Positions 4,988 to 11,135 of a DNA stretch of 11,135 nt are shown piece after piece. Position numbers and translations under genes: made by a program. The DNA lies in NCBI GenBank assembly GCA_016932295.1, contig JAFGDC010000566.1, positions 1 through 11,135 on the forward strand, given 5' to 3'. This stretch comes from a candidate division CSSED10-310 bacterium. Its GTDB lineage: Bacteria; CSSED10-310; JAFGDC01. Positions within the stretch are counted from its first letter, which is position 1. The number at the start of each line of letters is the position of its first letter. A model generated the notes under the pieces. That model had not been told where the DNA came from and searched no databases. It saw only the letters and a list, made by a program, of their open reading frames with translations.

Positions 4988-6433
4988 GTGAAGCAGTCAT
5001 CCCGATACATATTGGTGGCCATCCTTTTCACCGTCCTGCCGCGCTTTCTCCGCATCCTGTATGGCGCTGTCCGGATCGAGGATCCCAATTATGTCTACGG
5101 TGCGTTCCTCATCTTCAAGGGGCAGTCGCCGTACATCGATTTTGCCATGCCCAACCTGCCGGTTCTGGAGCAACTCCTCGCCTTGCTCTACAGGCTGTTC
5201 GGTCCATCGTATCGAATCGCCGAATTGCTCACCGCCCTCGGCGTCATGAGTACCGCTCTGCTGCTGTATGCCATCGGCCGGCGTCTCTGGGGCGTGGCGG
5301 CGGGTCTGGTCGCGGCCTTCGCCTACTCATGGCATCCACTGGTCTTTCGCTATCACCTTTTCGATCGCGAGATTTTCACTGCGCTGGCGGTGGCAGCGAT
5401 GGTCCACATTCTCGTGACGCAGCCCTCGGGCCGTCGCCGCGCCCTGCTCACCAGCGCCTGCATCATCGCCGGTTTCGCCTGTAAACAGACCATGGCGGTG
5501 CCGGCCGTCGCCCTGGGTCTCTTCCTGCTGAGCCGCCGTTCCCTCAAGGAGCTGCTGTGGACCGCCGGTTTCACCGCTGGCGGCGTCGGGGTGCTTTGTG
5601 GCGCATATTATCTCGAATATGGTCAGGATTTCCTTCTGCAATCGCTGGTATTTCATTTCATCAAGGGGCAGGCGGCGCCCGTTCCGGTGAAGATGCTCTG
5701 GTTCACCCAGGGTCTCCATTTCATCCTGCCCATGGGGCTGCTCGGTCTTGCCGGGCTTGCCATGCAGCGCCGTTCCGTGGCGGTTCTCCTCTGGGCGCTG
5801 GGGGGACTGGAGTTTCTTTTCGATACCATCGCCAGCGCCACTCTCTGGCCGCATTATCTCATTCCGGCTCTCGTACCCCTCGCCCTGGCCGCCGGGTGGG
5901 TTGTTCATGCCGCTGTCCACACCCACCGCTTCATGCGGCCTCTGGCCATCGCCGCCGGTCTCCTGGGCGTGTTGGTATTCGCCGCCGTTACGTGGCGCAC
6001 CAATGAACCCCTGCTCGCCGCCCTGGGTTTTTCCGGCGTTGACCGTGCGGCTTTGATGAAACTGGGCGCCAGGGTACGGGACCTCACTCCAGAAGACGGC
6101 GTGATCATCGCGCCGCCGCTGGAAGCACTGGTCTGCCGACGGGTGAAGCTCATCAATTTCAAGGATAATTGGGGTGTCATGCAGGAACTTCGCGATGCGG
6201 TCCGCGGCGGTCGCCGGCGGGAGTTCAACGAGCGGATGGCATCGTTGACCTTCGCGGAGATCAGGCGGCGCTCCGCGAACCAGTGGCTGCCGCTGGTGGC
6301 GGAGTCATTGAGGCAGCGCCGGATCGCCGCCGTGATCGTGAATTACGAGCTGCCCCTGGATCAGCGATTCCTCGAGAATTGCGGGTATCGGAAGGTGTTC
6401 GATGATCCACCCGTGTGGATTCCGGGGTCTTGA
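4988..6433 (+). CDS. GT-C type membrane glycosyltransferase (PMT_2/ArnT-like)
   Basis: The 481-residue protein is highly hydrophobic, with roughly nine to eleven membrane segments, up to about residue 337, and a soluble C-terminal part (338-481). The first loop carries acidic residues (Glu31-Asp32 in RIEDPNYVYGAFLIFKGQSPYIDF, shown here only in part as RIEDPNY), as expected for the catalytic loop of GT-C enzymes. These transfer sugars from polyprenyl-phosphate donors to lipids or proteins on the outer face of the inner membrane. Further family-like features are the WHPLVFRYHLFDRE loop (115-128), KQT (166-168) and WPHYLIPALVPLAL (287-300). The exact acceptor cannot be told. The start is the GTG at 4988, seven bases after GAAGG (4976-4980); the hydrophobic N-terminus begins at once from there. 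The gene is followed after one base by the YfhO-family gene, so the two are surely co-transcribed and probably translationally coupled. Confidence 0.8.
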   Translation: MKQSSRYILVAILFTVLPRFLRILYGAVRIEDPNYVYGAFLIFKGQSPYIDFAMPNLPVLEQLLALLYRLFGPSYRIAELLTALGVMSTALLLYAIGRRLWGVAAGLVAAFAYSWHPLVFRYHLFDREIFTALAVAAMVHILVTQPSGRRRALLTSACIIAGFACKQTMAVPAVALGLFLLSRRSLKELLWTAGFTAGGVGVLCGAYYLEYGQDFLLQSLVFHFIKGQAAPVPVKMLWFTQGLHFILPMGLLGLAGLAMQRRSVAVLLWALGGLEFLFDTIASATLWPHYLIPALVPLALAAGWVVHAAVHTHRFMRPLAIAAGLLGVLVFAAVTWRTNEPLLAALGFSGVDRAALMKLGARVRDLTPEDGVIIAPPLEALVCRRVKLINFKDNWGVMQELRDAVRGGRRREFNERMASLTFAEIRRRSANQWLPLVAESLRQRRIAAVIVNYELPLDQRFLENCGYRKVFDDPPVWIPGS

Positions 6434-6434
6434 C

Positions 6435-8825
6435 ATGGAGCATGTAACCGTTGTCCGGGTGTGGCGTGAGTCGCTCTGCGTGGGTGCGCTCCTGCTGCTG
6501 CTCGCGACCGCCATGTTCCCACACGCCGTGCTTCTTGGTGAGACGCTTCTTCCCGCCGATCTCCTGTATTTTTACTCTCCCTGGCGGGAACTGGCCGGAA
6601 CGAGGTTCGACCAGCCGAGTAACTGGATTTTGTTCGACGAGCTGCTGGAGTTCGCTCCGTGGCGGGAGTATTCGCGCAGCATGCTGCGTCGGGGTTTGGT
6701 ACCTCTTTGGGATCCGAGCGCTTTCTGCGGTTACCCATTCACCGGAGTCCTGCAGACAGCGGTATTTTATCCTCCTGACCTGGGCATGATTCCGGTCTCC
6801 ATGGCGCGGTTTCCGACCGTGCGCGGCCTGTTCCATCTCCTGGTGGCGGGATTGGGCATGTTCTGGTTTGTGCGGCGTATCCCCCTTGCTCCCCAGCCGG
6901 CTGGATTCGCCGCGGTGTTGTATTCATTCTCGGGTTTTTTTATGGCTTGGTTCGGTCACCCCCACTTCAAGGTGGCAGCCTGGCTGCCCTTCATCCTGTT
7001 GTTCACCAGGGCCCTGTCGCGCGCGCCTGCCATGCCGGCGGCGGCTGGTCTGACCGCCACCCTGGTTCTGCAGTACCTGGCCGGTCATATCGAAACATCG
7101 GTTCACCTGCTATTCGCCTGGCTGCTGTACTCGCTGTCCCTCCTTCTCCAGCATTCCCGGCGCCGGGCGCGATTCATCCTCACCGTCCTGGCCGCCCAGA
7201 TACTGGCGTTGCTGCTGGCGGCGGTCCAACTGGCGCCTTTCGCTGAATACCTGCGTCACAGCTCCGCCTACAATGTCCGCAAACACGGCGTGTGGGTGCG
7301 GCCCCATTTCCCGTCTTTCCTGGCGTGGTGTCTTGTGCAGCCGAATTTCTTCGGCTCCAACGCCGACGACAACTACGCCTTGCAGGAATTCAATTCAAGC
7401 GAGGTGATGGGCGGCTTTGTGGGCGCCGTCCCCCTGCTGTTCGCCGTCACCGGCCTGTGGTTTCTGCGCCGTGACCGGGAGACGGCGCGGCTGGCGGTGC
7501 TGTTGCTGTTCGGCTTGGGGGTCGTCTTCAAGATTCCACCCATTTACCAGGCGGTGCACCTGGTTCCTGGAATGAAGATGTCGTACAATTTCAGGTTCCT
7601 GCTGGTGGTGGCGTTCGCCACCGCCGGGCTGGCCGCCCGCGGCGCCGCGCGGGTGGCGGCGGCGCGGCGGGAAAGCTGCGTCAGGAGGTGGTTCCTGATG
7701 GGGGCGCCCCTCATGACCGCGGTTGGTTTCGTCATGTATCACGCCTGGCGACCCATGTTCGCGGCGCGTGGCATGATGGCCTATGCCCGGGTAAATCTTC
7801 TCTGGCTAATGGTGCTGACATCGTTCTGTCTTCTCCTGGTGGTGACCAGGTCCCGGCTGCCGCGCACCCTCTGGTGGAGCGCACTTCTATTACTGAGTTT
7901 CCTCGACCTCTGGCGCATCGGCTACGGGTACAACCGGTCCTTTCCACCCGGCCTGCTCTATCCGGAACTGCCCCCGGAGCTGCTCCCGGCGGCATCCCAG
8001 CCAGCCAGGATCATGCCCCTGGGTTACACGTTTCCACCTCATACCTGCCGCCTGTACGGATTTCATGATATCCGCGGCAATGATGCCCTGACGCCGCTGG
8101 CGGTGGAGGAATACCTGGCCCTGGCCGAGCCCGACATCCAGGCGCCCGATCTCTTGCCCGCCATGCGGCTGCTGCAGATGAAACGGTTCGACCATCCCTT
8201 GCTCGATTCGCTCAATGTGCGGTATGTCATCACGCCGCAGGATACCGGCCTGGGTTACTGGCTGGCGGGCGGCGACTTCGATCCGGCCCCCTGGCGCCGC
8301 ACCTTCCGGCGAAACGGGGTGGAGGTCTACAGCAATGCGCGTGCGCTGCCCCGCGCGTACCTGGTGGATGACTATGTGTGCTTCGATACGGCCGGGCAGG
8401 CGTATGCCGTTCTGCGGGACAATGCCCGGGAGGGGCGGTTGCGGCACGTGGTGGTCGATGCGCCGGCGCCGCCCGCAGTCCCCTTGCCGGCATCAGCGGC
8501 ACCGCCCGGTACCGCCCGGTTCATCGTCTACGATGCCCATCGGCTTGAATTGTCGGTCACCGCCGACAGGGAGTGCCTTCTCATCCTGAGCGATACGTAC
8601 TTTCCTGGATGGCGGGCGCAGGTTGATGGTTCGGCGGCACCGGTGCTTCGCGTGGACCATGCGTTCCGCGGCCTGCTGCTGGAGGCAGGCGATCACCTGG
8701 TTCGGTTCATGTATGAACCATTCAGTTATCGTCTCGGCTTGTTCACCTCGTTGATCGGCGCCCTGGTCTGCGCCGCTGTGCCCATCATGATCCGCCAGCG
8801 CTTCAACGGGGTTCACCACGGCTGA
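6435..8825 (+). CDS. YfhO-family large membrane protein (GT-C-like)
   Basis: The 796-residue protein has an N-terminal membrane part with about a dozen hydrophobic segments and a soluble C-terminal part. Family-type motifs are seen at LLPADLLYFYSPWREL (38-53), FDELLEFAPWREY (67-79) and LWDPSAFCGYPF (91-102), all before the second membrane span, and SDTYFPGWRAQVDG (719-732) near the end, followed by a last membrane helix (about 760-782). These are typical of YfhO-family proteins, which are linked to glycosylation of lipoteichoic acid or other envelope polymers in some bacteria; in most they are uncharacterised. A Pro/Ala-rich linker lies around residues 676-694. The start at 6435 is chosen because it follows the previous stop codon (6431-6433) by one base; an in-frame upstream ATG at 6402 would overlap the glycosyltransferase by 32 bases and add polar residues. 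The upstream ribosome site is weak (GGGG at 6424-6427), which fits translational coupling. Confidence 0.85.
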   Translation: MEHVTVVRVWRESLCVGALLLLLATAMFPHAVLLGETLLPADLLYFYSPWRELAGTRFDQPSNWILFDELLEFAPWREYSRSMLRRGLVPLWDPSAFCGYPFTGVLQTAVFYPPDLGMIPVSMARFPTVRGLFHLLVAGLGMFWFVRRIPLAPQPAGFAAVLYSFSGFFMAWFGHPHFKVAAWLPFILLFTRALSRAPAMPAAAGLTATLVLQYLAGHIETSVHLLFAWLLYSLSLLLQHSRRRARFILTVLAAQILALLLAAVQLAPFAEYLRHSSAYNVRKHGVWVRPHFPSFLAWCLVQPNFFGSNADDNYALQEFNSSEVMGGFVGAVPLLFAVTGLWFLRRDRETARLAVLLLFGLGVVFKIPPIYQAVHLVPGMKMSYNFRFLLVVAFATAGLAARGAARVAAARRESCVRRWFLMGAPLMTAVGFVMYHAWRPMFAARGMMAYARVNLLWLMVLTSFCLLLVVTRSRLPRTLWWSALLLLSFLDLWRIGYGYNRSFPPGLLYPELPPELLPAASQPARIMPLGYTFPPHTCRLYGFHDIRGNDALTPLAVEEYLALAEPDIQAPDLLPAMRLLQMKRFDHPLLDSLNVRYVITPQDTGLGYWLAGGDFDPAPWRRTFRRNGVEVYSNARALPRAYLVDDYVCFDTAGQAYAVLRDNAREGRLRHVVVDAPAPPAVPLPASAAPPGTARFIVYDAHRLELSVTADRECLLILSDTYFPGWRAQVDGSAAPVLRVDHAFRGLLLEAGDHLVRFMYEPFSYRLGLFTSLIGALVCAAVPIMIRQRFNGVHHG
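8501..8520 (+). repeat. 10-bp perfect tandem duplication inside the YfhO-family gene
   Basis: ACCGCCCGGT occurs twice in a row (8501-8510, 8511-8520). It codes for the Pro/Ala-rich linker (around AAPPGTARF). The unit is not a multiple of three, so the two copies are read in different frames, and loss of one copy would shift the frame. Confidence 0.8.
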
Positions 8826-9033
8826 AAATCATTGCCTGGTTTCCTATCGGAGACGGCCTTACGCCCTTCTGCCGATTCAATCCGCGGGATCGGTTGTGCA
8901 AAGAATGGAATGCCTCTCAGCAGTACCATCTGATTTCATTGCATGACGATAAGGACTGTTTCCAAATGGGCGGCCGCAGCCGGATCGTGAGGTGGTGCTG
9001 CTTTGAATACGAGGCGTTTCGGCCGATAACGAG
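8826..9033. other. Convergent spacer between the YfhO-family and radical SAM genes
   Basis: These 208 bases separate two convergent operons. I see no hairpin followed by a T-run on either strand, and no RNA gene. A 62-codon frame starting at 8894 (+) runs into the radical SAM gene and has no ribosome site or family likeness, so it is not called. Confidence 0.5.
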
Positions 9034-10008
9034 TTACAAAGAATTGACGATGTTCAGGATGGCGCCGGGTGACAGTCGATAGATGAAATTCATCTCCAGC
9101 CGGGGCGCACACCAACAGTTGACGCATGCCATCGGCGGCAGCGCCAGGAAGGCGTTTCTGAAGCCCACGGCAAGGGCATCGTTGGTTACCCCGCGCACCA
9201 GTACCCGACCGCAATGGTAGACTCTTCCGTCCGGTTCCACCCGGCAGGAGACCCGGCCACCGGCGCAGGTGATCCTGGCGCCCTCCGGCCAGGTTAAAAA
9301 GTGATGGAGCACCGGCAGTGATGTCGCCACTGCCCGATGCTTGGCTCGCATCCGAATCAATTCCCTGACGACTTCCACGAATTCCACCCGGGGCGTGATG
9401 GGATTCTCCGCCGTGCCTCCCAGTTCCATGGGGGTCGCCGGTTGAAACGTCATCCTGCAGCCGCAGTCCTCGGCGATGCTCACCAGTTCCCGCAGGCGGT
9501 GTGCGTTTTCGGTACTGACCACGCTCAGGAAATTGACCTTGATCCCCCGGCTTCGCGCCGCCGCCACCGCTTTCATGACGCCGTCGAAGGTGCCGGCGCC
9601 GCGCACCGCATCGTGCACCTCCCGCGGCCCGTCCAGGCTCAACTTGAGCAGGTCGAGTCCTGTCAGTTCGTCGATGCGGTCCGCCACAAGCAGTCCGTTG
9701 GAGTTCATCCCGACAGTGATGCCGTGGCGCCGGCAATGGGAGATGATTTCGCCGATGTCCTCGCGCATCAGCGGTTCGCCTCCGGTGAAGGAGATTCGCC
9801 TGGTGCCGGCGCTTGCCATCTGGCGGATAAGGTCCGCCACCTGGGCGGTGGTTAGTTCCCGGTGATCCTTGCGCCAGATGCCGCAGTATCGGCAGGATAG
9901 GTTGCAGCGCTTGGTCAGGGACCAGCCCACCACCAGCGGCACCCGCCTGCCCAGGAGCCTGGCCGCCGCCAGCGTGATTCCGACCCGCAGCTTCTGGTGA
10001 AGCTTCAT
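9034..10008 (-). CDS. Radical SAM enzyme (MoaA/PqqE/SkfB type) with Cys-rich SPASM-like tail
   Basis: The 324-residue protein carries the radical SAM signature CNLSCRYC (Cys35, Cys39, Cys42), which binds the 4Fe-4S cluster and S-adenosylmethionine, then GGEP (76-79), NSNG (102-105) and LSLDG (123-127) of the TIM-barrel core. The C-terminal part holds Cys248, 255 and 266 and a closing CVNCWC (295-300), a pattern suggesting one or more auxiliary iron-sulfur clusters as in SPASM or twitch domains, though the spacing is not the canonical one. The enzyme family does many radical reactions (peptide, cofactor and lipid modification); the substrate is unknown. The start at 10008 overlaps the stop of the upstream gene (ATGA, 10005-10008), with GGAGG at 10019-10023 and AAGG at 10013-10016 upstream, so translational coupling is likely. 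The frame is open further upstream to 10413, but that part is antiparallel to nothing useful: it lies inside the preceding gene in another frame. Co-translation with a flippase-like protein suggests a lipid or envelope substrate (inference). Confidence 0.88.
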   Translation of the reverse strand: MKLHQKLRVGITLAAARLLGRRVPLVVGWSLTKRCNLSCRYCGIWRKDHRELTTAQVADLIRQMASAGTRRISFTGGEPLMREDIGEIISHCRRHGITVGMNSNGLLVADRIDELTGLDLLKLSLDGPREVHDAVRGAGTFDGVMKAVAAARSRGIKVNFLSVVSTENAHRLRELVSIAEDCGCRMTFQPATPMELGGTAENPITPRVEFVEVVRELIRMRAKHRAVATSLPVLHHFLTWPEGARITCAGGRVSCRVEPDGRVYHCGRVLVRGVTNDALAVGFRNAFLALPPMACVNCWCAPRLEMNFIYRLSPGAILNIVNSL

Positions 10009-10994
10009 GATGCCTTCACCTCCGCCCTGACTCCACCGAACGTGCGGATGAGGAAGAAGGGCATCACCAGCAGCCCGATCACCGGCAGCATCGCATATTC
10101 GACGAGTGAAACGAGCACGCCGGTGGCGAAGAGCGCCTCGTTGCTGCCGTATGTGGCGAACAGCAACACGAACGCCACCTCCCTGGTGCCCAGTCCGGAA
10201 ATGGTCAGTGGCAGGTTGCCGATGACGATGATGATGGGTATGACGAAGAGGATTTCCGCGAAGGGAATCTGAAGTCCCATGGCTCGCGTGGCCAGGAACG
10301 AGGAGATGATCTCGGTGCAGGTGAACACCATTGAATAGATGAGCAGCCATCCCTTGGTCCATTCGTCGATGTGGCTGAAGCAGCGCAGCAGTCTCAGCAC
10401 GGTCGGCTTCCATGGGAATTCGTGCCGGTCAGCCCAGTGTACCAGGCGGCCGCCCCCTTTTTGAAAGAGCAGCACTCCAGCCGCCACGGTGAAGATGATA
10501 CCAAGGGCTGGCAGCCGGTGCAGGCCGGTGGCGATGGTGCCGATCACCAGGATAAGCATGGCGCCGATGAGGTTGGAAATTTTATCGAACAGCAAAGCGC
10601 TGACCACTTCGGAGAAGGGAATCCCGTGCCGGCGCTGCAGGTAGAAGCCCTTGACCATTTCACCCACCTTGGCGGGGATCACGAACTTGATGGGTGACGC
10701 CCCCACGCGGATGAACAGTGATTCCCTGAAGCTCAGTGGATGTTGAATGGCCCCCAGAATCCGCACCAGTTTGTCGGCCGCCATGAAAATGTTGCCGGAA
10801 AGCGAGATGACGATCATGGGCAGGAGGTATTCCACCCGCATGCCGCGGATCAGCGCGATGGCATGCCCCACATCCACGTGCCGCAAGAGCAGGTAGAAGA
10901 CGCCGGCGGTGAGCGTGATGGTGCCGCCCGCCTGCAGGCATGTGGCCGGCCACCGTCCCGCCAGGTTATTCATCCGCCTGTCGCTGCCGGTCAT
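10005..10994 (-). CDS. LPG-synthase TM-region/UPF0104 family membrane protein
   Basis: The 329-residue protein has about eight membrane segments. Motifs fit the family of the lysylphosphatidylglycerol synthase transmembrane region (UPF0104, AglD-like): FVIPAKVGEMVKG (104-116), a conserved DKISNL (137-142) and NLPLTISGLGTRE (260-272). This domain in MprF flips lipids across the membrane; stand-alone members are often found beside glycosyltransferases and are thought to move or help make lipid-linked products, with function mostly unproven. No soluble aminoacyl-transferase domain is present. The start at 10994 is uncertain: only GGTGA about seven bases upstream supports it, and the ATG at 10973 (Met8) is an alternative. 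It follows the purC-like gene after 42 bases and overlaps the radical SAM start by four bases, so all three should be in one operon. Confidence 0.82.
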   Translation of the reverse strand: MTGSDRRMNNLAGRWPATCLQAGGTITLTAGVFYLLLRHVDVGHAIALIRGMRVEYLLPMIVISLSGNIFMAADKLVRILGAIQHPLSFRESLFIRVGASPIKFVIPAKVGEMVKGFYLQRRHGIPFSEVVSALLFDKISNLIGAMLILVIGTIATGLHRLPALGIIFTVAAGVLLFQKGGGRLVHWADRHEFPWKPTVLRLLRCFSHIDEWTKGWLLIYSMVFTCTEIISSFLATRAMGLQIPFAEILFVIPIIIVIGNLPLTISGLGTREVAFVLLFATYGSNEALFATGVLVSLVEYAMLPVIGLLVMPFFLIRTFGGVRAEVKAS

Positions 10995-11023
10995 TGGTTG
11001 GTCACCGTTCCGCCGCCGTGCCG

Positions 11024-11047
11024 GTCATCGTGCCAGTCATCGTGCCA
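11024..11047 (-). repeat. 12-bp perfect tandem duplication over the purC-like stop codon
   Basis: GTCATCGTGCCA (plus-strand reading) occurs at 11024-11035 and again at 11036-11047. On the minus strand each copy contains CGA TGA in frame, so the duplication gives the purC-like gene two in-frame stop codons 12 bases apart. Confidence 0.85.
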
Positions 11048-11135
11048 TGAGCCGCTCCACCACTTCGTTGTATTTACGAACCGTGGTGTACACAACCGAT
11101 TCCGGCAGCTCCGGCGGCGATGATTCACGGTCCCA
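11037..11135 (-). CDS. purC: C-terminal end of SAICAR synthase (PurC), partial
   Basis: Only the last 32 residues and the stop are in the window; the gene runs off the right edge. The end reads WDRESSPPELPESVV, then YTTVRKYNEVVERLMAR. This matches the well-known C-terminus of the longer form of phosphoribosylaminoimidazole-succinocarboxamide synthase as I remember it (W/D-K/R...PPxLPxxVVxxTxxKYxEAYExLTG). PurC joins CAIR and aspartate in purine synthesis in the cytoplasm. The call rests on this short stretch alone. The 42-base gap to the next gene suggests co-transcription, although the functions look unrelated. Confidence 0.65.
   Translation of the reverse strand, partial: WDRESSPPELPESVVYTTVRKYNEVVERLMAR

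Noticed and set aside
6261..6836. 191-codon minus-strand frame across the glycosyltransferase/YfhO junction
   Set aside because: It is charged low-complexity sequence across two well-supported genes; no ribosome site.
8894..9082. 62-codon plus-strand frame in the convergent spacer
   Set aside because: No ribosome site, no family likeness, and it overlaps the end of the radical SAM gene by 49 bases.
8936..9736. 266-codon minus-strand frame inside the radical SAM gene
   Set aside because: It is low-complexity (Arg, Gly, Pro, His rich) and shares the strand and position of the true gene, whose radical SAM motifs are intact in the other frame.
10009..10413. Upstream extension of the radical SAM frame to 10413
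   Set aside because: It lies inside the UPF0104-type gene in another frame, is rich in His and Arg with no motif, and the ATG at 10008 has both a ribosome site and a stop/start overlap.
11037..11135. Glycosyltransferase C-terminus as the identity of the partial gene at the right edge
   Set aside because: It was considered because of the envelope-related neighbours, but the PPELPESVV...KYNEVVERL pattern fits the PurC C-terminus better.

Overview
The window reads as a piece of a GC-rich bacterial chromosome. Genes are tightly packed, Shine-Dalgarno sites are good and several promoters are sigma70-like. Signal peptides, a lipobox protein and polytopic glycosyltransferase-like proteins suggest a diderm envelope. 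I cannot name the phylum from the sequence. There are no tRNAs, rRNAs, CRISPR arrays, insertion sequences or phage genes.

Left part (1-3900). A small exported His-rich DUF4920-like protein (187-852, +) converges on the most striking gene of the window (1014-2327, -). That gene encodes an exported protein with 16 CxxC knuckles arranged as four LIM-like double zinc fingers, followed by a HELAH zinc peptidase domain that closely resembles the plant DA1 peptidase. A three-pass membrane protein with a coiled-coil tail (2522-3166, +) is divergent from it. This gene shares a strong bidirectional terminator (3175-3207) with a convergent phasin-like helical protein (3227-3829, -). The phasin-like gene has a near-consensus promoter with a perfect 17-bp palindrome lying over its spacer and -10 element, which looks like an operator.

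Middle part (3960-8825). An LppM-like lipoprotein with an extra C-terminal membrane anchor (3964-4734, -) is divergent from a two-gene plus-strand operon: a GT-C type membrane glycosyltransferase (4988-6433) and, one base later, a YfhO-family giant membrane protein (6435-8825). Both 5' leaders in the divergent spacer contain clear inverted repeats.

Right part (9034-11135). A minus-strand operon enters from the right: the last 32 codons of what looks like purC, then an LPG-synthase/UPF0104-type membrane protein (10005-10994), then a radical SAM enzyme with a Cys-rich tail (9034-10008). The last two overlap by four bases (ATGA). It converges with the glycosyltransferase operon.

The likely common theme of the middle and right parts is building and moving lipid-linked envelope components; this is inferred from families and operon structure only. 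The best candidate for a little-described system is the exported DA1-like LIM-array peptidase. The putative operator of the phasin-like gene and the radical SAM/flippase-like pair come next.
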